NCBI RefSeq assembly: GCF_000243675.2
Contig: NZ_AHMM02000006.1
Span: 186,001-250,000, forward strand
Source: Leptospira inadai serovar Lyme str. 10
GTDB taxonomy: Bacteria > Spirochaetota > Leptospiria > Leptospirales > Leptospiraceae
Length of the DNA stretch: 64,000 nucleotides
Direction of reading: 5' to 3'
Under the pieces are notes generated by a model, which was not told the origin of the DNA, ran no database searches, and saw only the letters and a list, made by a program, of their open reading frames with translations. Every line of letters starts with the position of its first letter. Within the stretch, counting starts at the first letter, position 1. Below, one piece after another: positions 57,301 to 64,000 of the stretch. Both the position numbers and the translations under genes were made by a program.

Positions 57301-58393
57301 CGGCGGGATTTCAATTGAACTTGCTAGAGACGCGATACTTTCGGGAAAGGCGAAATTTATGATCGCAGGAGCATTCGACGATATTGCGGAAGAAAGCATG
57401 ATCGGTTTCGGAGATATGAATGCCACTGCAAATTCGGAAGAAATGGCCGAACAAGGAATCGAACCTTCTAGTATTTGCAGGCCGAACGATATTCGTAGAA
57501 ACGGTTTTTTAGAATCCCAGGGAGGAGGAATTATTCTTCTCGCAAGAGGAGATATCGCTCTGCAGATGGGATTGCCGGTTTATGGAATCGTGGGCTTTGC
57601 CGCATCTCGTACGGACGGTATTCAATCTTCTATTCCGGCTCCGGGAATCGGACTTCTTTCCTTGGCAGCGGATTCCGAAACCGAGTCTTCTCCTTTAAAG
57701 GAGGCATTGCTAGCTTTCGGATTAAGCGCGGACGATATCGCTTTAGTATATAAACATGATACGTCTACGAAAGCGAACGATAAGAACGAGAATAGACTTT
57801 TGCATACTCTCATGCGGAAACTGGGAAGAACGCCGGGCAATTCTCTTGCGGTCGTTTCTCAAAAATCTCTGACCGGACATCCGAAGGCCGGCGCGGCGGT
57901 TTGGCAAGCAATCGGACTTCTTCAATCCTTAGAGGAGGGAGTGATTTCCGGAAATCGGAATTTGGAGGATGTGGATTCGGACATGAACGTCTACTCTTCG
58001 CTTAGCTTCACCGACGAGACGATATCCTTCGGAAAGAATTTCTGGAAAGCCGGAATGTTAAGTACATTAGGTTTCGGTCATATAGGAGCTTTAGTTCTTC
58101 TTATGCACCGTAATTTCTTTTGGGCCGCATTGAATGAGGATGAAAAACGGGAATATCTAAAATTACGGAAAAAACGGGAAGGTTATGCCGGCCGTCGCTA
58201 TAACGAGATACGTTTAGGTACGGGCGTAAATCTTTACGAAAAGAAAACCCATTCCTTTGTGGAATCCGACCGGGAAGAATCCGTTCTTCTGGATGCCTCT
58301 TTCAGAGTCGCTTCGCCGTTTATGGAGCATTTCTCGGAAGAATCGAAGAAACCCAAAGAAGCCGGCATGAGAAGTCGAGGATTTTATGAATAG
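48329..58393 (+). CDS. Type I fatty acid synthase megaenzyme (AT-ER-DH-MPT-ACP-KR-KS), single chain
   Basis: A 3354-residue fused synthase in the fungal/mycobacterial domain order. The starter acyltransferase has GHSQG (Ser149). The FMN enoyl reductase starts GGGMTPSTVEPEIV (~446), with EGGAAGGHHSWED near 590. The hot-dog dehydratase has NPIHTDP near 1407. The malonyl/palmitoyl transferase has GQGSQSQG (~1511) and GHSLGE (Ser1613). The ACP resembles the fungal type, with carrier serine Ser1985 in LFGGNSS. The ketoreductase has GAGPGSI (~2389) and Tyr2539/Lys2543. The ketosynthase has Cys2989 (ACATGG), KHDTST and GHPKAG. No phosphopantetheinyl transferase domain follows, and no separate thioesterase is seen. 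The start may also be GTG one codon earlier. It overlaps the carboxylase gene by eight bases. Confidence 0.92.
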   Translation: MKTAENRGKQETMIMREAARDVARNFLPEDVRVSVLFAGQGNNPLPELMSLFETEGDGAEFFQRLYATLGTCMSRVQGEGLAFLFPRGFDLRTWLRDPDAVPKELIQKSSLYSVPLVFAAQAGNLFRFLRNESDWKLLRSNTAGIYGHSQGIFAALLLSSSPNREIFLDNFEKTFSALFFLILRAQTIYPEMDIDPEILRRFAKKGEIPSPMAQMRFSEQVDSLADILNNYNKSVDSSEKVFLCLINGPNDRVFGGSPEALLKFRDYLSRSGQEGVRTWNFIDASIPFHSPFLAEVPKMVEADFVRIGFSPKPEDLEISLYDTRKGEDMRTLSSTNLANDLASMVSNDLLDWNRTLSSLIESKGKQLLLSFGPGNFVEKLSVPFLKGRSFLVKNLTQEERFRAFLKTDSFSFPIDWKDYAVTFGKLAHGREFPLNRYSRWTGRPPVFGGGMTPSTVEPEIVIAAAKEGYVVEWAGGGQVTEELFRKRLEIIRQELPPGKGIVVNLLYLDAYLWNLQVPLVKKCKSEGAPIDGVTISAGIPEPEEAVRLLEEFSSSGIWLNSFKPGTIDQIQKVLRIADKVPHITFMMQIEGGAAGGHHSWEDLEDLVQSTYGEIRKRSNLILAVGGGIGSPEDSASWLSGDWDSRNKKPVDAVFLGTRLMAAKECKTSLAIKKELVKKSGDIDWSKTKEGKDVGGVVSGKSGLGADIYYASNTWTKLSELAEKITKGKEPKEARRNVLDHKAELVELVNRTAKPYFGDIDAMNYNEVLERFVELTCPGERLQSSEGDWPDHPFIDFSFRTRLQELFLRFEGRLLFPGKEVESLLQRIEDLDDPKAFLIRWRKNYPIGNDLFILPEDREFFLEVCKRPGKPVNFIPILDEDLVRWIRSDSLWYSHCIDMDPNACPWIPGPKALVGLLQENEPVSEILKSFVDGLKSEAEAFQIELWKEFLPRKDSEHLQGVELIRSESRTEAFLPSSELIQKETWIDFLSRQGEGMISALLTCARINGKVSDIPDWFSPTLYRKFSWRVADSGELIELCAYKEGDTLPSVTLRLLGKKSAELTLFFSHPQDHDSIPFTRRFTAVDEPDVLFLEDGEFRSESIRSFHSNVWKLGKHQEFSSSIQFPLYSNDSYAENENERAIERSEIVDFRKATNDYFRKDFEEGGGLLSSLSMGAVFAWKEIIGPLFSFPKADLFRLLHLSQNFTWKPAAAGLKAGDVISSSARISSVEKLADAAAVYVSGEIRNREVSVASFETGFLLRGFRGDFASFDSRPKEGGILVSSLAEADVLRQIPWIRKRSDSMEIQQGDILRFRTQKRLSVSEGKETRHEIEGIVYRIDKLGNKSIYSDFIINEKTIGTETSSLDRIFQVFESADSPIPLKKKYKLVSEVFRAPKDMSLYSAASQDANPIHTDPNFARLGGWDGPIVHGLWTSSQVTNILVRFACGGDSSRLVSLKETFEAPVYLNEELRLDAFHVAQSSGNQVIEIFLQSKNGEIKLKAEALVSPAKTSYVFTGQGSQSQGMGMKLLEEFPEAREIWAQAEHTANSELGFSLLEIVRNNPTSIRCGGRDWVHPKGVLHLTQFTQVALVAKSLADWAVLKKRGYLVPDSPFAGHSLGEFSALAARGFIGSENVFKIVYNRGFTMQRLVPRDAAGKSNYAMSVVLGNRHVGLNEAKILELVDESKKETGLHLEVVNYNIRDKQYSVTGHIAALELLEAKSKKFAKGKKTTIRLEGIDVPFHSRILFSGVPDFRATLEKNIPADLPLRDLDGKYIPNLIAIPFSVSKEFLQTLLDVSGSESISVLLKKNPEELDSNEVRRTILIELLAYQFAMPVQWIRTQEVFFGELGINRLIDVGARGDLSGMARQTLKDRTDSSKFQILHLEENRDEVFYEKEDVPDAEWSVQTEEAESIPEEPKSSISLEHNVSVLPDAKEEIIIVSHPGASLEIPNVTLDRKDALFSLLSLKAGVRVDEISESGTVDDLFGGNSSKRNQALADIGSEFRTNALEGAHEKPLKDFVQVLADRMPYEQPGPYLRSAFEETVKKFFPPEFGRKEIFQHLKEERMLSESGVFALSMYLPLAVRDGESLGKGALSPIGLKSRLTGTKESARWLDQAVDLFSSWKNVQIPKRSAFSNNGGGGAKVDSVALEALERKYFGLDGAFAKSIRDLRRRLLEDDPYSEYLIHDLGKIEEGRSVLDKSEDRIPAIFSEKKIVSFKNSHQWAKKRVLALAAQFLKGEIREFSKEDTLYFGNHSDSEILDILEYWNTVFGKKAHKSSLSDERKRFENANLQFSRLKNRLSERIDESPVFVYPRVIQRPDLKDGENGSLVCGDEELELNPAVSYSRYSFLESSGDFGSTFERNEAETKEYSKILNDLCKTGISFSGTKVLVTGAGPGSIASEIVKAFLLGGAEVVLTTSSYSSDRIGFYKKLYQRYGAKNSSLQIVPFSQGSFADIRSLVDWLESKNWIPDFLFPFAAIGEENTASSLDDTSLLSIRVMLVGVEKLIGELGKRRANFGDSEHKLNVILPLSPNHGIFGRDGMYAETKLGLETLFRKKFSESADWGRFVRILGGVIGWVRGTGLMEANDLLAPVLEDQTGMRTFSRSEMGFLLIGLAGWGLRNGSLEVVKADLTGNLRDVKNLGERLAKIRADIIARNKHTTEIQNISSALYPTRPIRKVKPLPKQGLVFPEAPNETDLEEFKQTAKTDLSKLVCVVGYSELGPGGSSLTRWDLEKSGTLSLEASVEMAWMMGYIQYRTGEKGKVWTDAKTGEEIQEWEVKQKYESEILKHSGIRIVEIKSSGFDPSEISVFADVVLEEDFYIPVSGPEEAEEFRKAEPEITEIYNNQKSEKWFIKRKKGSVLKIRKASAIKRKIAGQIPDGWDPEKYGIPKDLIRQVDTITIFNLYCTCEAYLRAGLDPFELFETVHPSQVGTTVGSGMGGMQMLKRLFLDYRLGEERQHDALQEALINVTAAWAVTSYAGIYGTMQTPVAACATGGISIELARDAILSGKAKFMIAGAFDDIAEESMIGFGDMNATANSEEMAEQGIEPSSICRPNDIRRNGFLESQGGGIILLARGDIALQMGLPVYGIVGFAASRTDGIQSSIPAPGIGLLSLAADSETESSPLKEALLAFGLSADDIALVYKHDTSTKANDKNENRLLHTLMRKLGRTPGNSLAVVSQKSLTGHPKAGAAVWQAIGLLQSLEEGVISGNRNLEDVDSDMNVYSSLSFTDETISFGKNFWKAGMLSTLGFGHIGALVLLMHRNFFWAALNEDEKREYLKLRKKREGYAGRRYNEIRLGTGVNLYEKKTHSFVESDREESVLLDASFRVASPFMEHFSEESKKPKEAGMRSRGFYE

Positions 58394-61300
58394 TGAAGAA
58401 AAGATAGATATAGGCAATACATTCGATTTTTCTGATATAGAATCCTTTCGCGACTTATTCAGAACTAAGAATAAACGCTTATCGAATACCGTCCGAAACC
58501 GCAGAGAACGGGAAGGAAGGCTTCAAAAAGTCCTTATCGCAAACAGAGGGGAGATCGCTAAACGATTCTTTTTGGCTTTGCATGAGGAGGGAATTCGATC
58601 CGTTGCGGTGGTTGCGGATCAGGATCGCGGGCAGTCTTGGTTTGAATTTGCGGACGAAGTGATCTATATAGGAGAGGCCAAGAATTACGCGAATATTCCG
58701 GCGATTTGCGCTGCCGTTTTGGAAAGCGGTGCAAACGCCGTTTATCCGGGATACGGTTTCCTCTCCGAAAACTATCGATTTGTGGACCGTTTGCGCGAGA
58801 TTGAAAAATTCTACGGGCATGAAATTATTTTCATGGGTCCTAAAGCATCCGTTATGCGAAGCGTCGGAAACAAACTGGATGCACGAAACCTAGCGATTCA
58901 AAATGGAATTCCTCTTTTTCAGGGATCCGGTTCGATATCCGGTTTGGAAGAAGCGGAATCGGAAGCGAAGCGGATCGGTTTTCCGGTAATCTTGAAATTA
59001 GATGCCGGGGGAGGCGGAAAAGGAATGATCGTGATGCGTTCGATCGAAGAGCTTCCGCCGGCAATCGAGAGCGCCGTTCGCATCGGTAGGAATTCCTACG
59101 GAAATGATACTTTCTATTTAGAAAAATATATCGAGCATCCCGCGCATTTTGAAGTGCAGATATTCAACGGTGTCGCGGTCGGTATAAGGAAATGCGCCGT
59201 TCAAAGAAGGAACCAAAAGATCATCGAAGAATCGGGAGAATCTTTTTTACCTCCTAACACTCAATTGCAGCTACTCTCGAGCGCGGAAAAGTTGGCGAGT
59301 ATCTCCGGTTATTCCGAACGTTGCGGTGCAGGAACCGTGGAGTTCCTATTGGATCGGCAGACGGGACAGTTCGGATTTTTGGAAATGAATACGAGGCTGC
59401 AAGTCGAGTATGCGGTCACCGATCAATCCTTGGGAATAGATTTAGCCAAATGGCAGATATTCCTCTTCGACGAGAGGGAACAAAAGATTCCCTATCATAG
59501 CGTATTACGAATGAGATTTAGGGAACGGGATCATTCCATCCAATGTAGAATCTATGCCGAGGATCCTTATCAAAATTATTCTCCGTCTCCGGGAAAAATT
59601 CGAGAACTAGAACTTCCTACGTTTAACGGAATTCGATGCGATTTCGGGTTCAAGAAGGGAGACGTCATACCCGGCGATTTCGATCCGATGATCGGAAAAC
59701 TCGTATCATTCGGAAAAGATCGTTCCGAGGCTCTTTTGAGGATGGAGCGAGCGTTAAGCGAATTGTATCTTAGCGGGATTACTTCGAATATCGAACAATT
59801 ACTTTCCGTCGTTCGACATCATCGTTTTATCGAAGGCGACTACGACAATCGCTTACTCGAGGAATATCCCGAATTAACGGCGACGGATCATTCTTTATTC
59901 GAGGAGTCGGTTATCTTTGCATGCATAAGCGAAACCTTGAAAAACGAAGGGGAATCGGTTTCGGACGTTTTTAGGAAAAGGGATTTAACAAAAATATTAT
60001 ATTCCTACGACTCGAAAGAATCTCCCTATCATTACAAGGTTTGGATCGATGAAACTTCTTATCATATATTTCTATTGAGGATCGGTTTAAGGGAATTTCT
60101 TATAGGAGGAGATTCGTTGCCTACTCGAAAAATAGAGGTTAGTCGCTCCTCGCCGGATGGAAGGCAATTTTTAGCCGAATCGAAAGGAAGGTCCGTGTCC
60201 GTTAGAATCGACGCGAAGCCGAATTTCCATTTAATTCGATTTTCCGATTCGAGCGGTAAATTGCATTATTCCCGACTTAGAATAGCATCCGAGGACCAAA
60301 AGGAACGCGGCGATGAGCAGGGAGTCTTGCGATCTCCGTTTCAAGGTACGTTCGTAAAACTCTTCGAAGACCCTAGGACCAAAAAAACTTGGTCCGAGGG
60401 TAGTGTCATTAAGCAGGGCGATCCTCTTTTAGTTATTTCCGCTATGAAAATGGAGACGATATTGAAGTCTCCGGCTGACGGCGTTGTCAGTTATTTAATT
60501 GAAAATGGGAACCTAAGTAAATTGGTCCGAGGTGCAACCGCGGCAGGACAAGTCCTCGGGAAAAGTTTTTCGGAAGGAGAAGTCCTCGCGAAGATTCGTT
60601 CGGAGATTCGTACCGAAGAAATCACATCGGGAAGTTCGACGGGAATCGATCGATCCATTTCGGCGGATCGATCGATTATGGAACAATGGAACAAAATTTC
60701 CAAAGCGGCCGAAGATCAGCATTCCTTAATTCATGCGCAGACTCTTGAAACGGGAAAACAAAGGAAGGAACTTTTAAGAATTCTATATTCTCTGATATTA
60801 GGATTCTCCAGCGGCTCGGAAACCGAAGCAAAAATCGCAAACCTATTTAGTTCGATGGATGTTTCCAGGATAGGAAAGGAGAGTAAGGAAGCGGAAGAAT
60901 GGGCGGAGTTGCCGGCTGTTTTATTGAAATATGTAGTTCTACTTCGGCGATTATTCTCTTCCGATTTCGGATCCTCTCATTCTCACTTCGGTGAACTACA
61001 GAGATCCTTATTAAATTGGGATACCGAAGGATTTAAGCCTTATAAAGGTACGTCAAGATTGCTCTCGCGTGCCTTTTCTTTTTACGAGGTAAAGCCTTGG
61101 GTCTCTTTCCGAAGATTGAAAGAACAAGGAGAGGCGTTCTACTTTATATTAATAGCATATAAGAATTTGATGAATTATTCCAAGTTGTACTCGAATATTT
61201 TGGAAAAACTATCTTCCTTCTTGCCGACGTCAAAACTTGTGAATCTGCATTTGCACGAACTTCTTGCCCTGGAGGAAAGGGAAAGGGATCCGATGTTCGA

Positions 61301-64000
61301 AGCGATCGTAAGGAGAATCCTTTCCGTCCGTAAAACCTCCGATTTTAACGCCCCCGAGGGAGTTCGTACGTTATCAAAACGGAATATATCAAAATATATT
61401 CGATTTATGAAAAATCCTTGGACTTTGGTATCCGATTCTTCCGCAAACGAAAGCGGATCGATTCCGTCTTTTAACGATACTCTTCCTCTAATCCCTGAGA
61501 ATATTTCGGAGAGAATGGGCTCTACGCTCTTGAGCAAGCTGGAATACTGGAAGGGTTTGGGAAAAATTTCCAGATTGGAATCAAGGACAGAAAACAAATT
61601 CCTGTATTCTTTCAAGATGAAAAACAAAATGGAATACATTTTGTTTGCATTCTTTCCCGCTAGGGCTTTAACGCGAGAATGGAACGAATTAGACCAAGCA
61701 TTTCATTTTCCCGAATTGGAAAGCCAAGCGATTTCGGGAGCCGCTTTATTGAGAGCCGCGGATCGGATTAGACGAGCCGCCTCGTTTCGTATGGAGCTAA
61801 TCGTATCCGAGTCAGAAGCACTTTCGAATGCGAGACGGATCGATCCGTCCGAATATTATGAAACTCTAAATCAGACGGCCTCGTCCATGATGGAATTCTT
61901 TCTTCAGGGAACGTTCAGTAGTTTAACCCTCGAAATTAGCGACGTTAATGCTATCCATAATAAGAGATATTCCTTCTTTTTTCGGGATGGAAAGTTGCGG
62001 ATCGATTCGCTCGGCAGGGATGATTTCCGTTTTCCGTATGCCGAAGTTTGCGACTCAAAGGACAGAAAGCTTTATGAAAAAGGAAAATGGCCTTTGGAAA
62101 GATGGGTCGAGGAAACCTTTGATCCGGGTAGTTTTGAGGAAGTGTTGGTCCCCGGCCTTGATTTTGAAGAAAAGGGAGATCCCGATTCAAGCGAACGAAT
62201 TCCGATCGGTGCAAAGATTTATATCGGAAGTATCGCCGGAAACGAAGCCGTTTTCTTTTTAAAGGATTCTCGAATAGCGGGAGGGGCAACGGGAGATAAA
62301 GAAGGAAAAAAATATCTAGCCGGGGCTTATATCGCCTATAGAAAAGACGTACCATTTTACGTCTGGAACGACGGGGCTGGGGCGAACATTAAGGAAGGAA
62401 TGGTTTCCCTAAACAGAGCTGCGGAAGGATTTTTTATCAACGCTCTTCTGGCTCATAGGTCGAGCGCCGGCGAGTTTCAAGCGGCAATCCGTTCGCATAA
62501 TGATTTAGAAGTTCGGAAATTATGCGAACGGCTGGAGAAGGCGCAAAATTTAGGATTTAGAGCCTACCAATCGGAAGATCGGCCCAAATTCTGTTTTGTA
62601 GTTGCAGTAGGTGTCGGCTCTTCCACCGGATTGGACGTATACGGGTCTTCCCAGGCTTCTTTGCAAGTACTTTTGGATGAAGAACAATCGTATCGGGTTT
62701 TAACCGGTGCGGCCGTCATCGAATCGGTAACCGGAGAAACGTTTACGAACTACGAGATCGGCGGAGCCAAGATTATGGGTCGAGGAACCGGAACCGTCGA
62801 TTTTGTGGCAAACGATAAATTACATTTGATCTCCTATATTCGTAAAATTCAGTCGATCCTGCACGAGGTCGAGGATTGTTCCAAAATATTAAAAATTAAG
62901 AATATACGAAAAAATAAAAATTTAAACTTAGCGACGGAGATTCTCTCCGAATCGGAGCTGAGGTCGGTATCGGATTCCGGCGAGTTCCTACCGATCAAAG
63001 CGAATTATTCCGGCTCCGAATCGTTAGTCGCCGGAATATTTAGATTCGGAGGGATGCCCATTACCGTCTTGGGACCTCGGACCGAATTCGGTTTTCATTC
63101 CTTTGCGGCCTTGGTGAAGGCCAAAGAAACGTTGAGAATCGCGCGAAAAACCGGAACGGGTCTGTTGCTCATATACGGCAAAAAATGGTTTCGAAGCGAA
63201 TACATTGAAGATTCCGAATCGTTCCGAGTTCGTAAGGATTTTCAAAAATCATTACAGGAATTTGCGGCACCTCTCGTGCATATCGTTAAGGATACTTCGG
63301 GAATTTCTTTAACGGAACTTTCTTCCATCGGAGACGTTTGGATTCTTGTGCGCCCAAAGCGACAAAAAAACCGCGGGAACGAGGAGGCCTTTCGCCAAAG
63401 TTCCGAAATGGAAAAAGCGGCAACGATCGTAGTAGATACCGACGAAGAAGCGTATTATAAAGCCGCTTCCGTTTTCCGATTGATCCATTACAGAACTATA
63501 ATGGATTCAGGTTCGGCTCCAAAGAAACCCGCATTACCGGAAGATTCCGCAAAATCGTACGACATGCGCCAGTTTTTGGCGGAATCTATTTTGGATTCGG
63601 ATTCATTCGTGGAATTCTACGAGTCGGATCCCGGGACTAGTCTTGTAACCGGCCTCGGCAGGATATCTGGAAGGACAGTCGGCATTATAGCGGATCAACC
63701 TAAGGATGGGGGAGCTCCCGATGCGTACGGGACGGATAAATTCCGAGTCTTTATGGAGTTTTTGAATAAGTTCGATATTCCTCTCGTTATGCTCTCCGAT
63801 GCACCCGGCTTTGTGCCCGGAACCAAGCAGGAAAGATTGAGAATCCAACAAATCGGCGGCGAATCTTTGGATGTTAACGTGCTTTCGCAAAATCCGGTGG
63901 TTTCGATCGTACTTCGGCAAAATTACGGGGGCCGACAGATACATGCTTTCAGCGGATTTTTAAGGCCGGGGATCTCCTATTACTCTTGGCGTTCGGGAAC
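58386..64000 (+). CDS. Single-chain acyl-CoA (acetyl-CoA) carboxylase, BC-BCCP-CT, 3' end outside window
   Basis: An open frame of 1871 codons without a stop, running off the right edge. The biotin carboxylase starts VLIANRGEIAKRF near residue 43; GGGGKGM near 208 is the ATP-grasp glycine loop; EMNTRLQVEYAVTD (333-346) is the catalytic strand, where the usual QVEH is QVEY. The biotin carrier motif is AMKMET, Lys688. A long helical central part (~720-1250) precedes the carboxyltransferase, with NDGAGAN near 1330, GAAVIESVTGE near 1445 and SDAPGFVPG near 1805. The order is that of eukaryotic acetyl-CoA carboxylases. It begins inside the last codons of the synthase gene, so the two are translationally linked. 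Confidence 0.9.
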   Translation, partial: MNSEEKIDIGNTFDFSDIESFRDLFRTKNKRLSNTVRNRREREGRLQKVLIANRGEIAKRFFLALHEEGIRSVAVVADQDRGQSWFEFADEVIYIGEAKNYANIPAICAAVLESGANAVYPGYGFLSENYRFVDRLREIEKFYGHEIIFMGPKASVMRSVGNKLDARNLAIQNGIPLFQGSGSISGLEEAESEAKRIGFPVILKLDAGGGGKGMIVMRSIEELPPAIESAVRIGRNSYGNDTFYLEKYIEHPAHFEVQIFNGVAVGIRKCAVQRRNQKIIEESGESFLPPNTQLQLLSSAEKLASISGYSERCGAGTVEFLLDRQTGQFGFLEMNTRLQVEYAVTDQSLGIDLAKWQIFLFDEREQKIPYHSVLRMRFRERDHSIQCRIYAEDPYQNYSPSPGKIRELELPTFNGIRCDFGFKKGDVIPGDFDPMIGKLVSFGKDRSEALLRMERALSELYLSGITSNIEQLLSVVRHHRFIEGDYDNRLLEEYPELTATDHSLFEESVIFACISETLKNEGESVSDVFRKRDLTKILYSYDSKESPYHYKVWIDETSYHIFLLRIGLREFLIGGDSLPTRKIEVSRSSPDGRQFLAESKGRSVSVRIDAKPNFHLIRFSDSSGKLHYSRLRIASEDQKERGDEQGVLRSPFQGTFVKLFEDPRTKKTWSEGSVIKQGDPLLVISAMKMETILKSPADGVVSYLIENGNLSKLVRGATAAGQVLGKSFSEGEVLAKIRSEIRTEEITSGSSTGIDRSISADRSIMEQWNKISKAAEDQHSLIHAQTLETGKQRKELLRILYSLILGFSSGSETEAKIANLFSSMDVSRIGKESKEAEEWAELPAVLLKYVVLLRRLFSSDFGSSHSHFGELQRSLLNWDTEGFKPYKGTSRLLSRAFSFYEVKPWVSFRRLKEQGEAFYFILIAYKNLMNYSKLYSNILEKLSSFLPTSKLVNLHLHELLALEERERDPMFEAIVRRILSVRKTSDFNAPEGVRTLSKRNISKYIRFMKNPWTLVSDSSANESGSIPSFNDTLPLIPENISERMGSTLLSKLEYWKGLGKISRLESRTENKFLYSFKMKNKMEYILFAFFPARALTREWNELDQAFHFPELESQAISGAALLRAADRIRRAASFRMELIVSESEALSNARRIDPSEYYETLNQTASSMMEFFLQGTFSSLTLEISDVNAIHNKRYSFFFRDGKLRIDSLGRDDFRFPYAEVCDSKDRKLYEKGKWPLERWVEETFDPGSFEEVLVPGLDFEEKGDPDSSERIPIGAKIYIGSIAGNEAVFFLKDSRIAGGATGDKEGKKYLAGAYIAYRKDVPFYVWNDGAGANIKEGMVSLNRAAEGFFINALLAHRSSAGEFQAAIRSHNDLEVRKLCERLEKAQNLGFRAYQSEDRPKFCFVVAVGVGSSTGLDVYGSSQASLQVLLDEEQSYRVLTGAAVIESVTGETFTNYEIGGAKIMGRGTGTVDFVANDKLHLISYIRKIQSILHEVEDCSKILKIKNIRKNKNLNLATEILSESELRSVSDSGEFLPIKANYSGSESLVAGIFRFGGMPITVLGPRTEFGFHSFAALVKAKETLRIARKTGTGLLLIYGKKWFRSEYIEDSESFRVRKDFQKSLQEFAAPLVHIVKDTSGISLTELSSIGDVWILVRPKRQKNRGNEEAFRQSSEMEKAATIVVDTDEEAYYKAASVFRLIHYRTIMDSGSAPKKPALPEDSAKSYDMRQFLAESILDSDSFVEFYESDPGTSLVTGLGRISGRTVGIIADQPKDGGAPDAYGTDKFRVFMEFLNKFDIPLVMLSDAPGFVPGTKQERLRIQQIGGESLDVNVLSQNPVVSIVLRQNYGGRQIHAFSGFLRPGISYYSWRSG

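Overview
The window looks like a Leptospira chromosome segment. The evidence is spirochaetal-type lipoprotein signals (LAVC, SIVC, LLSDC, LLTDC), outer-membrane beta-barrels together with many membrane sensors, several PP2C/SpoIIE regulators, a bacterial complex I locus, and a moderate GC content (about 45% by eye). The species cannot be fixed from the sequence alone.

Left part (1-20 kb): mostly conserved housekeeping genes. In order: the 3' part of nuoM and nuoN with an SseB-like gene; thiL with a DUF418 membrane protein on the minus strand; a YceI-like protein; an XRE-type regulator; rplM-rpsI; alaS-yajQ; small exported proteins and lipoproteins; a pair of M16 peptidase-like proteins (one with, one without the zinc motif) followed by an RNase Z-like hydrolase and an O-methyltransferase; and a cell-wall amidase. 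A repeat element with inverted ends and a 7-bp tandem array sits directly upstream of rplM. A related element lies at 40.7-41.2 kb.

Middle part (20-45.5 kb): accessory and sensory genes, richer in AT. It holds a patatin-like phospholipase, an SCO1-like protein with a chemotaxis receptor, TPR proteins, a large porin, a fatty acid desaturase, a BASS transporter and two membrane-anchored PP2C phosphatases. It also holds a compact module that I read as a sigma-54 regulon (33.2-39.9 kb): an outer-membrane protein, a secreted esterase and an alpha/beta-hydrolase lipoprotein, each behind a well-spaced -24/-12 promoter, plus a membrane-integral sigma-54 activator. An identical 14-base motif lies about 120-140 bp upstream of all three predicted starts and is a candidate activator site.

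Right part (44.6-64 kb): an AraC-type regulator is divergent from a 3-hydroxyacyl-CoA dehydrogenase and an acyl-CoA dehydrogenase. After a terminator comes a giant two-gene operon. The first gene is a single-chain type I fatty acid synthase of about 3,350 residues with the fungal/mycobacterial order AT-ER-DH-MPT-ACP-KR-KS and no phosphopantetheinyl transferase domain. The second overlaps it by 8 bases and is a single-chain biotin-dependent acyl-CoA carboxylase of more than 1,870 residues (BC-BCCP-central-CT), cut by the window edge. Together they would make malonyl-CoA (or a related extender) and use it on one megasynthase. This is the most striking system in the window.
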